Counted from the first letter of the stretch, positions 40,995 through 49,929 are shown. The stretch is 64,000 nt of DNA from Oceanicaulis sp052055585 (GCF_052055585.1 NZ_CP170485.1:1-64000); one strand, 5' to 3'. The notes: generated from the sequence alone by a model not told the origin. A program made the numbers and translations.

Positions 40995-41564
40995 TCAGTC
41001 TCCCAGCCAATGCATGAAGCTGGCGTTGCGGATGTGCTCGCCGCCCATTTCCAGACCTACGGTCATGGCCGGCGGATCGCTTTGCGGTATGTCGCCGGGT
41101 TCTTGCAGGGCGTCAGCCTGGATCATGCCGGAAATCAGGATGTCGCCGAGTTCGCCGTCATGAGCGCGGAACTCGAATGCGCCATCGGTCAGGGTCAGAT
41201 CGTGCGGGCGGATGCGGCGATTGTCGACAAAATAGGTTGAGCCCATCTCGTTGATGGCGGTGTCGCCCCCGACCGGGTTCAGGCTCAGCCAGACCGGGAT
41301 CTCGTCAGGGTTTTCACCGGCTTCACGCCAGAACATGAAATCGGTGCTGTGCCCGACGAAAATATGGTCGATGGACCATCCTGCGACCGCGATGTCATTC
41401 ATCGGAACGAAATAGCCGCTGGCGTCATAGCTCGTCCCGATCTCGAACTCGCCGGTTGCTACAGACTGCGCGGCGGCGGGTTCGGAGGGGGCGGTAGCGT
41501 CGACAGAGTCAGAGCATGCGGTCGCCAGCAAAAGGGCGGTTAGACCAAGTGTAATACGGACCAT
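40995..41564 (-). CDS. Lipoprotein of unknown function
   Basis: This 189-aa protein has a signal peptide with lipobox LLATAC (Cys about 17), then a Ser/Ala/Pro-rich linker and a compact domain. Notable segments are SIDHIFVGHSTDFMFWREAGE, VGGDTAINEMGSTYFVDNRR and GGEHIRNASFMHWLGD, all of unknown family. It is predicted to be exported. A short gap separates it from the zapE gene, which ends just upstream on the same strand. Confidence 0.7.
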   Translation of the reverse strand: MVRITLGLTALLLATACSDSVDATAPSEPAAAQSVATGEFEIGTSYDASGYFVPMNDIAVAGWSIDHIFVGHSTDFMFWREAGENPDEIPVWLSLNPVGGDTAINEMGSTYFVDNRRIRPHDLTLTDGAFEFRAHDGELGDILISGMIQADALQEPGDIPQSDPPAMTVGLEMGGEHIRNASFMHWLGD

Positions 41565-41618
41565 GATGCGTCTCCCCAGACTATGGTCTGCGGAGTGTGC
41601 CCCAGGCCGGAGCGTCCG

Positions 41619-42722
41619 TCACTCTGCTTGCGAGACATCCTCGCCCACCCGGCGCTCGGCGGCCAGATAGGCATGCCCGCTCATCTCCATCAGGCGTGAC
41701 ACGGTGCGTTGGAATTCGAACGCATAATCGCCTTCGGGATAAAGTTTGGAGGCTTCGGCGGCCGCGCTCATGATCAGCTTGGTCTTCACTTCGTAGAGGG
41801 CGTCGATCAGCGTCACGAAACGCTTGGCGGCGTCGCGCTTGCCCGGCGTCAGCAATGGCGCGCGGTCGATCATCACGGTGTGGAAGGTTTCCGCCACCAT
41901 CAGATAATCCGCCGGACCCAGCGGCCGGGCGCACAATTCGTCAAAGGTGAAGCGCGCCACGCCCGCCGCCTGACGCGGCACCACCAGCTCACGCCCGTTC
42001 ACGTCGAGAATGCAGGTCTGCACCCTGGCGCCGCGGGTCAGACGCTTGAAGGCGCTGTCCATCGCTGAATCCGCTTCAGAGCCCAGCGGATGGTAGAACA
42101 CCGGCGCGGCTTCAAGCTGTTCGAGGCGGTAATCACGCCCGGAATCAAGCTCGCGCACATCCAGCGTCTGTTTGATCAGCTCGATAAAGGGCTCAAAGAG
42201 TTGCCGGTTCAGGCCGTTCTTATACAGATCATCGGGATGGCGGTTGGATGTGGCGACCATCACCACGCCCTCGGCGAACAGACCGTCAAACAGGCGGCCC
42301 AGGATCATCGCATCGCCCACATCGGTGACCTGAAGCTCGTCAAAGCACAAAAGGCGGGTCTGCTTGGCCAGCGCTTTCGCCACGCGCGGCAAAGGATCGG
42401 AATCCTTTTTCTCGCGCTCATGGGTGATGCGGGCCTGAATCTCCTGCAGGAACTGGTGAAAGTGGACGCGGCGCTTCTTCGCGACCGGGGCGGCGTCAAA
42501 GAACAGATCCATCATCAGGGATTTGCCGGTCCCCACCCCGCCATAAAGGTACAGGCCCTTTGGTGAAGGTTTGGACTTGCTGAAGAAACCGGACTTGCCT
42601 TCGTTCCACTCAGCCAGTTCATCGCACAGCGCCTGCAGGTGTTCGGCGATTTGCGCCTGTCCGGGATCGGGCTGCAGCCGCCCTTCGGCCACCGCCTGTT
42701 TCAGGCTGTCCACAGGACCCAT
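41619..42722 (-). CDS. zapE: Cell division protein ZapE (AFG1-like ATPase)
   Basis: This 367-aa P-loop ATPase of the AFG1/ZapE family stabilises the Z-ring under stress in E. coli; eukaryotic relatives act in mitochondria. Walker A is YGGVGTGKSLMMDLFF (about residue 62), followed by KKRRVHFHQFLQEIQARI, and Walker B is RLLCFDELQVTDVGDA. ATG 42722 is preferred to an extended frame from 42833, because a 30-codon micro-ORF ends 2 bp upstream of it. Length fits the family. Confidence 0.93.
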   Translation of the reverse strand: MGPVDSLKQAVAEGRLQPDPGQAQIAEHLQALCDELAEWNEGKSGFFSKSKPSPKGLYLYGGVGTGKSLMMDLFFDAAPVAKKRRVHFHQFLQEIQARITHEREKKDSDPLPRVAKALAKQTRLLCFDELQVTDVGDAMILGRLFDGLFAEGVVMVATSNRHPDDLYKNGLNRQLFEPFIELIKQTLDVRELDSGRDYRLEQLEAAPVFYHPLGSEADSAMDSAFKRLTRGARVQTCILDVNGRELVVPRQAAGVARFTFDELCARPLGPADYLMVAETFHTVMIDRAPLLTPGKRDAAKRFVTLIDALYEVKTKLIMSAAAEASKLYPEGDYAFEFQRTVSRLMEMSGHAYLAAERRVGEDVSQAE

Positions 42723-42724
42723 AC

Positions 42725-42817
42725 TCAAAGGCTCCAGAGCAGAGCTGCGGCCGCGATCAGAGCAAAGCTGACAGCGGCGGCGAGCCAGACAAGGGCGGGG
42801 CGTTGCAAGGTGCGCAT
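42725..42817 (-). CDS. Putative 30-aa membrane microprotein upstream of zapE
   Basis: A 30-codon frame MRTLQRPALVWLAAAVSFAL followed by a short hydrophobic run ends in TGA just 2 bp before the zapE ATG. It has two basic residues, then an uninterrupted hydrophobic stretch of about 20 residues, the form of a single-pass membrane peptide. A GAGGCGG site lies upstream. Coding status is inferred from spacing and composition only. Confidence 0.5.
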   Translation of the reverse strand: MRTLQRPALVWLAAAVSFALIAAAALLWSL

Positions 42818-42920
42818 GGCCGCCTCGATACAATGATGCGCCCGCCCCGCCAAGACGCAGACGCTTATACCCTTATGAGGTTGCAGAAGGATTGCGAGGG
42901 GATGACAAGCGTGTAGCCCG

Positions 42921-43361
42921 TCAGCCCATCCAGCCTTCAAGCTCTGACCGCCAATGATCCGGCAGGGGCTTCGGGCGACGGGTTTGCCGGTCCACATAGA
43001 CATGGACGAAGAACCCCTCGGCGGCGGCGGTGTCTTCGCCCGCTTTGAAGATGGCGATCTCATAGCGCACCGAGCTGGAGCCGATGCGCGCCACCTTCAC
43101 CCCCGCTTCCAATTGATCAGGAAAGGCGGTGGCGGCGTGATAGCGACAGCCGGTCTCCACCACGAGGCCGATGGTCTCGCCATGCTCGATGTCGAGAAGG
43201 CCCGCGCGGGCCAAACGCCGGTTCACGGCGGTGTCGAAGAAGCCGTAATAGACGACATTGTTGACGTGGCCGTAGACATCATTGTCCGCCCAGCGGGTTT
43301 CGATGGGCTCAAATTGGCTAAAATCCGCTCGCCTCGCCGGGGCCTGACGCTCTGCGCTCAC
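42921..43361 (-). CDS. Acyl-CoA thioesterase (4HBT hot-dog fold)
   Basis: This 146-aa thioesterase has the active-site segment RWADNDVYGHVNNVVYYGFF (about residues 23-42), including Asp and the GHVNN motif of 4-hydroxybenzoyl-CoA thioesterase/YbgC relatives. The later LAGFFVHVYVD fits the hot-dog beta-sheet. It is coupled by 4-bp overlap to the upstream iron alcohol dehydrogenase gene, suggesting one transcript and a shared acyl-CoA or aldehyde context. Confidence 0.9.
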   Translation of the reverse strand: MSAERQAPARRADFSQFEPIETRWADNDVYGHVNNVVYYGFFDTAVNRRLARAGLLDIEHGETIGLVVETGCRYHAATAFPDQLEAGVKVARIGSSSVRYEIAIFKAGEDTAAAEGFFVHVYVDRQTRRPKPLPDHWRSELEGWMG

Positions 43362-44500
43362 AGGATTTCCTCATACATCGCCACGATGGAGTCGTAGGTC
43401 ATCTCGCGCGGATTGTTTGGCAGCAGGCGATCATTCGCGGCCACGTCTTCAGCCATTTTCGGCACGTCATTATGGCTGATGCCCAGTTCTGACAGACGAC
43501 GCTCGATGCCCACGGCCTCGGCGATGCGGTCCATCTCGTCGATCAGGCCGGTCGAGCCGGGCTTCAGGCCCAGATGCGCGGAAATCTCCGCATACTGACT
43601 TTCGGCTTCAGGTGCGTTGTAACGCAGCACCGGCGGTAGGACGACGGCGTTTGAAAGCCCGTGCGGCACATGGAACATGCCGCCCAGCGGATAGGCCATG
43701 GCGTGCACGCCCGCGCAGGGCGAGTTGGAGAAGGCCTGCCCCGCCAGCATGGCGCCCAGCAGCATGTCGCCGCGCGCCTCGCGATCCGAGCCGTCTTCGC
43801 AGGCGCGCAGGATCGAGCCGTGCAAGAGCTTCAGCGCGGTCAGCGCCAGCGCATCCGACATCGGGTTCTTCGATCGGCGATTGGTATAGGCCTCGATGGC
43901 GTGAACCATGGCGTCAATGCCGGTATAGGCGGTGGGGTGGCGCGGCAGGCCCAGCGTCAGATCCGCATCCAGGATCGCCATGTCCGCATACAGAGGGTCC
44001 GCGGCGATCCCGCGTTTGGAGGTCGCCCCGGTGGTCAGCACGGCCACATTGGTGACTTCAGAGCCCGTACCCGCCGTGGTCGGCAACAGGATCAGCGGCG
44101 GACGGCTCGCCTTGACCTGCTGGACGCCATACATGGTGGACAGCGCTTGCTCGCCGGACAGCAAGAGCGCGACGACCTTTGCGGTGTCCATCGGGCTGCC
44201 GCCGCCAAAGCCGATCACGGCCTCTGCGCCAAACTCCTGGCCTTCCTGAACCGCTTCGAAGACGGTGCTTTCGGGCGGGTCAGCGACCACCTTGTCATAG
44301 ACATGCACCTCAAGGCCCGCATCCTTCAGCCCCGCCAGCGCCGCATCCGCGAGCCCCGCCTTGCGAACGCCCTGATCGGTGACGAACAGGATGCGTTTTG
44401 CGCCCTTCAGCGCCGGGGCGGCGGTTTCTGCGAGGCGCGCGCTGGAGCCCGGTTCAAACAGGGTTTTGGGGACCGTGGTGAAGGTGAAAGCGGTGGTCAT
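43358..44500 (-). CDS. Iron-containing alcohol dehydrogenase
   Basis: This 380-aa enzyme is a group III (Fe-dependent) alcohol dehydrogenase. It has the NAD-binding GGGSPMDTAK (about residue 90) and the metal-binding segments AMVHAIEAYTNR and VHAMAYPLGGMFHVPHGLSNA with conserved Asp/His. ATG 44500 follows GGAGGAG at good spacing. It overlaps the thioesterase downstream (ATGA). The likely role is oxidation or reduction of an alcohol/aldehyde; substrate unknown. Confidence 0.92.
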   Translation of the reverse strand: MTTAFTFTTVPKTLFEPGSSARLAETAAPALKGAKRILFVTDQGVRKAGLADAALAGLKDAGLEVHVYDKVVADPPESTVFEAVQEGQEFGAEAVIGFGGGSPMDTAKVVALLLSGEQALSTMYGVQQVKASRPPLILLPTTAGTGSEVTNVAVLTTGATSKRGIAADPLYADMAILDADLTLGLPRHPTAYTGIDAMVHAIEAYTNRRSKNPMSDALALTALKLLHGSILRACEDGSDREARGDMLLGAMLAGQAFSNSPCAGVHAMAYPLGGMFHVPHGLSNAVVLPPVLRYNAPEAESQYAEISAHLGLKPGSTGLIDEMDRIAEAVGIERRLSELGISHNDVPKMAEDVAANDRLLPNNPREMTYDSIVAMYEEIL

Positions 44501-44653
44501 GATGGTCGGCTCCTCCCGTCTGCGGGCTCGCACTGCGCGGATGCGTCGCGTGTGTTATGAGCGGGGTCTCTTTATGCGGACCCTCGAAACAGGCACAGTA
44601 TGCCTGTCTTTTTCACCCAGACCAGCCCGGCTGGCCAGCCATAGGAGGCGACT

Positions 44654-45766
44654 ATGCTCGACGAACAGTCCACATCCATTCCGGATATGGGTCGCGCCTA
44701 TTATGACCCCCTCGTGCAGGATGCGGGCAATGGCCTGACGGGTCCCGGCGGAGCGCTCTATCGCTACGCCATCCGGCCTGAAGGCTATCGTCTGGATGAG
44801 AGCGATTTCATCGCCGACAGCTGGCAGCTCAAGCGCCAGCCTGATTACACCCCTGCTGAGCATGCCCGTTGGCGTCTCCTGTTCGAGAACCAGCGCAAGA
44901 TGTTGCCGGGCCGCGCCTGCAAGGACTTCATGGAGGGGTTCGAGCAGCTTGAGCATTTGTTCAAGGACGGCATTCCCAGCTTTGACGACATCAACGCCAT
45001 CCTCAAACCCGCCACGGGCTGGACGGTGGTGCCGGTGCCCGAGCTGATCCCGGACAACATCTTCTTCTGGCATCTGGAGAACCGCCGCTTCCCGGCGGGC
45101 GTCTTCATTCGCGGCGGCAATCCGAAGACCAAAAAGGTCAAGGAGGCCAATCAGGGCCGCGCGCCGGAGTTTGTGGAATACACCGCAGTGGAGGACGACC
45201 TCTTCTATCTGCAGGAGCCGGACACCTTCCACGACATTTTCGGCCATGTGCCGATGCTGATGAACCCGTTCTTTGCGGACTATATCCAGGCCTATGGCGC
45301 GGGTGGTCGGCGGGCGATCGAGTATAATCGCCTGAAGAATTTCGGCTCGGTCTACTGGTACACGGTGGAGTTCGGCCTGATCCTGGAAGAGGGCGAGCTG
45401 CGCGTCTATGGCGCGGGCATCCTGTCGAGCCCGGACGAAACCCTGTTCTCGCTCTACTCAGACAGCCCGCACCGCATCAAGATGGTGCCCGAGCGGGTGA
45501 TGCGCACCGATTATGTGATCAGCGATTTTCAGGAAACCTACTTCGTCGTGGATTCCATCAAGGCGCTGTATGAAAGCACCGCCGGTCGCGATTTCACCCC
45601 GATCTACAAGAAGCTGCCCGCCGGCTTCACCTACGCCACCACCGCAGCCCTCGACACCGATGTGATCGTGACCGAGGGCACGCAGGAATACAAATTCTGC
45701 GGCGGCAAGGGCAAACCCCGCGCGGTCGAGCACATGCAGGCGATCCGCGAACAGCACAAGCGGTAG
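44654..45766 (+). CDS. phhA: Phenylalanine 4-hydroxylase
   Basis: This 370-aa iron/tetrahydropterin-dependent monooxygenase converts phenylalanine to tyrosine. The catalytic core shows PDTFHDIFGHVPML (two His ligands) and YWYTVEFGLI (Glu ligand), preceded by NNIFFWHLENRRF-like and VFIRGGN segments. It is longer than the 262-aa Pseudomonas enzyme, with about 90 N-terminal residues outside the core. AGGAGG before ATG 44654 supports the start. A terminator follows, shared with mmsA. Confidence 0.92.
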   Translation: MLDEQSTSIPDMGRAYYDPLVQDAGNGLTGPGGALYRYAIRPEGYRLDESDFIADSWQLKRQPDYTPAEHARWRLLFENQRKMLPGRACKDFMEGFEQLEHLFKDGIPSFDDINAILKPATGWTVVPVPELIPDNIFFWHLENRRFPAGVFIRGGNPKTKKVKEANQGRAPEFVEYTAVEDDLFYLQEPDTFHDIFGHVPMLMNPFFADYIQAYGAGGRRAIEYNRLKNFGSVYWYTVEFGLILEEGELRVYGAGILSSPDETLFSLYSDSPHRIKMVPERVMRTDYVISDFQETYFVVDSIKALYESTAGRDFTPIYKKLPAGFTYATTAALDTDVIVTEGTQEYKFCGGKGKPRAVEHMQAIREQHKR

Positions 45767-45784
45767 GGTTCTGGCTTGAAAGCA

Positions 45785-45816
45785 CAAAAAAGCCCCGGCG
45801 TCTCCGCCGGGGCTTT
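45785..45816. terminator. Terminator between phhA and mmsA
   Basis: A 12-bp stem (45789-45800 with 45805-45816) with a TCTC loop. An A run before it gives a T run on the minus strand, so it can end mmsA and, more weakly, phhA transcription. Confidence 0.8.
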
Positions 45817-45840
45817 CGTGTATTGGAGAGGGGGTGAACC

Positions 45841-47346
45841 CTACTCCATCGTCGGGATGATGAAGGCCTGATCGGACACCTGACCGGACGGCCAGCGCTG
45901 GGTCACCGTCTTGATCTTGGTGAAGAAGCGCACGCCTTCCATGCCGTGCTGGTTGGCGTCCCCGAACGAAGACCGCTTCCAGCCGCCAAAGGTGTGATAG
46001 GCGACCGGCACCGGGATCGGCACGTTCACGCCGACCATGCCCACATTGACCTTGGAGGCGAATTCCCGCGCGGCGAGGCCGTTGCGGGTGAAGATCGCCA
46101 CGCCATTGCCGTACTGGTGCTCGCTGGGCAGCTTGGCGGCCTCTTCGAGATCCTTGGCGCGCACGATCTGCAGCACCGGGCCGAAGATTTCTTCCTGATA
46201 GGTCTTCATGTCGGCGGTGACATGGTCAAACAGGGACGGGCCGATGAAATAGCCCTTCTCATGACCTTGCAGCTTGAAGTTTCGACCGTCGATCAGGAGC
46301 TTCGCGCCCTCGTCCACACCCATCTGGATATAGCCTTCGACCTTCTCCTTGTGCGCCTGGGAGACGACCGGGCCGTACTGGGCGTCAGGATCGGTGGAGG
46401 CGCCGGGGGTCAGCTTCTCGATCTCGGGGATCAGCTTTTCCAGGAGGCGATCGGCGGTGTCGTCACCGACAGGAACCGCCACGGGAAGCGCCATGCAGCG
46501 CTCGCCAGCCGAGCCATAGGCCGAACCGACCAGGTCTTGCACGACCTGATCCAGATCGGCGTCAGGCAGGATGATGCCGTGGTTCTTGGCGCCGCCCATG
46601 GCCTGCACGCGCTTGGCGTTCGCCGTGCCGCGCGAATAGACGTACTGGGCGATGTCGGAAGAGCCCACAAAGCTCACCGCCTTGATGTCGGGATGGTCGA
46701 GGATCGCATCGACCGCTTCCTTGTCGCCATGGACGACGTTCAGGATGCCATCCGGCAGGCCCGCTTCCTTCATCAGCTCGGCAAGGCGCACCGGCACGGA
46801 CGGGTCTTTCTCGGACGGCTTGAGGATGAAGGCGTTGCCGCAGGCGATGGCCACGCCGAACATCCACATCGGGATCATGGCGGGGAAGTTAAACGGGGTG
46901 ATGCCCGCCACCACGCCCAGGGCCTGACGCATGGAATACACATCGATGCTGGGGCCGGCGCCTTCGGTGTATTCGCCCTTCATCAGATGCGGCACGCCGC
47001 AGGCGAATTCGATCACTTCCAGACCACGCTGCACATCGCCCTTGGCGTCAGCGACGACCTTGCCGTGTTCGGACGCCAGCAGCACCGCCAGCTCGTCCAT
47101 GTTCTCTTCCAGCAATTGCTTGAACTTGAACATGACGCGGGCGCGGCGTTGCGGGTTCACTGCGGCCCATTCGGGCTGCGCCGCCTTGGCGATGGCGACC
47201 GCTTCGTCCATTTCCTTGACGCTGGCGAGCGCGACCTTGGCCTGCACCTCGCCGGTGTTGGGATCATAGACGTCGCCGAACCGGCCTGAGGCGCCGGGGA
47301 CAGCCTTGCCGTTGATGAAGTGATGGATATCGCGATGGGCGGACAT
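45841..47346 (-). CDS. mmsA: Methylmalonate-semialdehyde dehydrogenase (CoA-acylating)
   Basis: This 501-aa NAD and CoA dependent aldehyde dehydrogenase acts in valine/thymine/inositol breakdown. It starts in family style (HHFINGKAVPGASGRFGDVYDP). The catalytic Cys is in GSAGERCMALPVAVPVG (about residue 287), the GSSDIAQYVYSRG loop is the cofactor region, and FFTKIKTVTQRWP is the typical end. No valine-degradation partners are adjacent. It is ended by the phhA/mmsA terminator. Confidence 0.95.
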   Translation of the reverse strand: MSAHRDIHHFINGKAVPGASGRFGDVYDPNTGEVQAKVALASVKEMDEAVAIAKAAQPEWAAVNPQRRARVMFKFKQLLEENMDELAVLLASEHGKVVADAKGDVQRGLEVIEFACGVPHLMKGEYTEGAGPSIDVYSMRQALGVVAGITPFNFPAMIPMWMFGVAIACGNAFILKPSEKDPSVPVRLAELMKEAGLPDGILNVVHGDKEAVDAILDHPDIKAVSFVGSSDIAQYVYSRGTANAKRVQAMGGAKNHGIILPDADLDQVVQDLVGSAYGSAGERCMALPVAVPVGDDTADRLLEKLIPEIEKLTPGASTDPDAQYGPVVSQAHKEKVEGYIQMGVDEGAKLLIDGRNFKLQGHEKGYFIGPSLFDHVTADMKTYQEEIFGPVLQIVRAKDLEEAAKLPSEHQYGNGVAIFTRNGLAAREFASKVNVGMVGVNVPIPVPVAYHTFGGWKRSSFGDANQHGMEGVRFFTKIKTVTQRWPSGQVSDQAFIIPTME

Positions 47347-47464
47347 GGGGCTTCCTCCGTCAGGCCGGTCTGTAGGTGGACTGAACGCCGGCTCGTTTGT
47401 GTGTTGGGCCGGGTTTAACGCCGCGCAGGGCGGCTTGTCGAGCGCCCGGCGGCGCTTGTGACCG

Positions 47465-47815
47465 CTAGCGTGCGGACAGGGTCGCGGTTTGACCGTCTCC
47501 GGTTTCTCCGCGCCAGCCCTCTTCGGTGAACACGCCGGAGAACACGCTGGCGCCCGTGGGGTCGAACAGGTTCAGCGTCTGGTCTGCATCCCGATAGCTC
47601 CAGAAGGTCGTCATCGACACGCTGGCCGGGCACTGGGGCATGGCGGTGGCGAAGCCCGATGCGTCGCGCTGGTCGAGATTGGTTTCCGGCAGGGGCGCAG
47701 CCGTGGCGTCCAGCAGCAGCTCACAGCTCTCTGCAGGCGTGGTCAGCGTATAGATCCCGCCTTCGGGCGCCGCCGCCTGAAGCAGGGCGAAAAGGCCGAT
47801 GAGTGAGGACAACAT
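47465..47815 (-). CDS. Exported AprI/Inh-like protein (possible protease inhibitor)
   Basis: This 116-aa protein has a signal peptide (MLSSLIGLFALLQAAA). The mature region has two cysteines, one in SCELLLD and one in QCPASVSM, a LNLFDPTGASVFSGVF segment and a final WRGETGDGQTATLSA strand. This matches the small beta-barrel AprI/Inh/Omp19 type protease inhibitors in order of Cys, W and beta strands. The assignment is by pattern, not by search. It is divergent in position from mmsA, which is on the same strand upstream. Confidence 0.65.
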   Translation of the reverse strand: MLSSLIGLFALLQAAAPEGGIYTLTTPAESCELLLDATAAPLPETNLDQRDASGFATAMPQCPASVSMTTFWSYRDADQTLNLFDPTGASVFSGVFTEEGWRGETGDGQTATLSAR

Positions 47816-47912
47816 GGTCAGGCTCCTGCAGAGGCTAGACGCTGGCCGGTTGGTCAGCGCCGGGATCGTAACAGAGCCGCGTCCCAAGTCACCTCACACA
47901 CCCAGACACAGA

Positions 47913-49004
47913 TCAGGCATCGGGACGGGCGTGCGCAAACCAGCCCTGTGTGCGGTTGGCGAAGGCGACCAGCGACAGCATGACCGGCACTTCCACCAGC
48001 ACGCCCACAACGGTCGCGAGCGCCGCGCCGGAATTGAGCCCGAACAGGGAGATCGCCACCGCCACCGCCAGCTCGAAGAAGTTCGAGGTGCCAATGAGCG
48101 CGCAGGGCGCAGCAATGCTGAAAGGCGTCCGGGCCAGCCATGCGGCGCCATAGGCGAGGGCGAAAATGCCGTAGGACTGGATCAGGAGCGGGACGGAGAT
48201 CATCGCGATCACCACCGGCTGGGTCAGAAGCGTCCGTCCCTGAAAGCCGAACAGGATCACCACGGTCGCGATCAGGCCCAGAATGGAGAGCGGCTTGATC
48301 TGTGCGGTGAAGGCGCTGACCGCAGCCTCACCCTCCGCCGTGTCACGGCCGCGGGTGATCAGATGGCGCACCACAGCGCCCGCGCACAGGGGCGCGATCA
48401 CGTACAGCCCCACCGAGATCATCAAAGTGCTCCAGGGCACGCTGACCTCGGTCACGCCCAGCAAAAGCGCCACGATCGGAGCAAAGGCGAAGACCATGAT
48501 CAGGTCATTGGCGGCGACCTGCACCAGGGTGTAGTTCGCATCCCCGCGCGTCAGCTGAGACCAGACAAATACCATCGCGGTGCACGGCGCTGCGCCCAGA
48601 ATGATCAGCCCTGCGATATAGGCCTGGGCGTCCTGAGGCTGCAGGAAGGGCGCAAAGACAAATTCGAAGAACAGGACGGCCAGCCCGGCCATGGTGAAGG
48701 GCTTGATCAGCCAGTTCACGATGAGGGTGATGGCGAGGCCCTTGGGGCGCGCTCCGATATGGCGCAGGCTTGTGAGGTCGATATTGACCATCATCGGGAA
48801 GACCATCAGCCAGATCAGCACGGCGACCGGAAGGTTCACCCGGGCGATTTCGAGGCTGGCGAGCGCAGCGAAGGCGTTCGGGACCAGCGCGCCAAGCGCC
48901 GTGCCCAGCACAATGGCGCCGCCCACCCAGACCGACAGCCATTTTTCGAAAAACCCGATGCCGCCTGCTGACGGCGCCGTGTCCTGCGTGTCAGAGACGC
49001 TCAT
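47913..49004 (-). CDS. acr3: Arsenite efflux transporter ACR3
   Basis: This 363-aa integral membrane protein of the ACR3 family extrudes arsenite (and sometimes antimonite). Ten hydrophobic segments are readable. The conserved transport cysteine sits in APCTAMVFVWSQLTRGDANYT, and ANDLIMVFAFAPIVALLLG follows, both hallmark ACR3 segments. Its ATG overlaps the arsC stop by 4 bp, so arsC and acr3 are co-translated from the arsR-controlled promoter. Confidence 0.94.
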   Translation of the reverse strand: MSVSDTQDTAPSAGGIGFFEKWLSVWVGGAIVLGTALGALVPNAFAALASLEIARVNLPVAVLIWLMVFPMMVNIDLTSLRHIGARPKGLAITLIVNWLIKPFTMAGLAVLFFEFVFAPFLQPQDAQAYIAGLIILGAAPCTAMVFVWSQLTRGDANYTLVQVAANDLIMVFAFAPIVALLLGVTEVSVPWSTLMISVGLYVIAPLCAGAVVRHLITRGRDTAEGEAAVSAFTAQIKPLSILGLIATVVILFGFQGRTLLTQPVVIAMISVPLLIQSYGIFALAYGAAWLARTPFSIAAPCALIGTSNFFELAVAVAISLFGLNSGAALATVVGVLVEVPVMLSLVAFANRTQGWFAHARPDA

Positions 49005-49483
49005 TGCCCGGCCTCATGCGCAGCTTTCAGGATGGCGAGGCGCTGCTCGCTGTTGGCGTCGAGAATGCCCGCGTCCAGACAGGACTGGATGCGGGTCCTG
49101 AGCGCTTGATAGGTCGTTTCAAATCCGGCTTCTGCTTCCGGGCCATCGGGCAGGGCGGCGGGGTCGGGCAGGCCCCAATGGACGCGCACGGGCGCGCCGG
49201 GCCAGATCGGACAGGGCTCGGAGGCGGCGGAATCACATACCGTGATCACCACATCCATTTGCGGAGCGTCGGGCGCCTCGAACTCATCCCAGCTTTTCGA
49301 GCGCAGATCATCAACCGTCAGACCATGGCGCTGCAGCGTGGACAGGGCGTAGGGATTGGGGCGGCCTGAGGGTTTTGACCCGGCCGAATACGCTGCTACC
49401 TTGCCCTCGCTCAGCGAGGACCAGAGCGCTTCAGCCAGGATGGAACGCGCCGAGTTTCCGGTGCACAGGACAAGTAGATTCAT
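49001..49483 (-). CDS. arsC: Arsenate reductase (thioredoxin-type, low-molecular-weight phosphatase fold)
   Basis: This 160-aa arsenate reductase has the CX5R catalytic loop in LLVLCTGNSARSILAEA near the N-terminus. A second Cys pair lies in TVCDSAASEPCPIWPG (about residue 83-90), as in thioredoxin-coupled ArsC. The start at 49483 gives MNLLVLCTGNS, the family norm. It overlaps acr3, and its start is 72 bp from divergent arsR. Confidence 0.94.
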   Translation of the reverse strand: MNLLVLCTGNSARSILAEALWSSLSEGKVAAYSAGSKPSGRPNPYALSTLQRHGLTVDDLRSKSWDEFEAPDAPQMDVVITVCDSAASEPCPIWPGAPVRVHWGLPDPAALPDGPEAEAGFETTYQALRTRIQSCLDAGILDANSEQRLAILKAAHEAGQ

Positions 49484-49495
49484 AAGGCGCTCCGC

Positions 49496-49524
49496 TTGGT
49501 TGAATCGCATTCAGCCTCTATAAT
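49496..49524 (+). promoter_or_regulatory. arsR promoter with overlapping operator
   Basis: TTGGTT (49496-49501) and a perfect TATAAT (49519-49524) are spaced 17 bp. Inside the spacer lies TGAAT-CGC-ATTCA (49501-49513), a perfect inverted repeat of the TGAAT/ATTCA type used by ArsR/SmtB repressors. Binding would block this promoter and likely the arsC promoter. Confidence 0.6.
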
Positions 49525-49555
49525 GCGAGACTTATATATTTCAGGACTAGTTGAA

Positions 49556-49915
49556 ATGAAAGAGCCGAAATTGTCACCTGAAGGTGCGGCCAACCAGTTC
49601 GGCGCGCTGGCGCACGAGACCCGTCTGGTCGTGTTCCGGGCTGTGATGAGCGCAGGCCCTGAGGGCGTGTCCGCCGGCGATCTGGCGGATCAGGCTCAGG
49701 TCACGCCCAGCAATCTGTCGGCGCATCTGACCGTGCTGGTGAATGCGGGCCTTCTGCATGTGCGCAAGGATGGCCGCCGCCGGTTCTATTCCGCGACCCT
49801 GCCGGCCGTCAGCAACCTGCTCAATTTCCTGATTGTGGAATGCTGTGACGGCCATCCCGAGATTTGCGATCTCGCCGTGTCTGATCTTGCGGGCTTGCAG
49901 AAAGCCGCTTGCTAG
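49556..49915 (+). CDS. arsR: ArsR family metalloregulator
   Basis: This 119-aa winged-helix repressor of the ars genes has helix-turn-helix region VTPSNLSAHLTVLVNAGLL and a wing HVRKDGRRRFY. The metal-binding cysteines are not in a CVC motif in helix 3 but at the C-terminal side as VECCDGHPEIC, an atypical three-Cys site like the C-terminal Cys sites described in some ArsR proteins. ATG 49556, after AGGAC, is preferred over ATG 49523. It is divergent from arsC-acr3. Confidence 0.9.
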   Translation: MKEPKLSPEGAANQFGALAHETRLVVFRAVMSAGPEGVSAGDLADQAQVTPSNLSAHLTVLVNAGLLHVRKDGRRRFYSATLPAVSNLLNFLIVECCDGHPEICDLAVSDLAGLQKAAC

Positions 49916-49929
49916 CCTGTTCTGGCGGC

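Noticed and set aside
45946..47289. Long plus-strand frame opposite mmsA
   Set aside because: Antisense shadow of a well-supported dehydrogenase; composition typical of shadows in GC-rich DNA.
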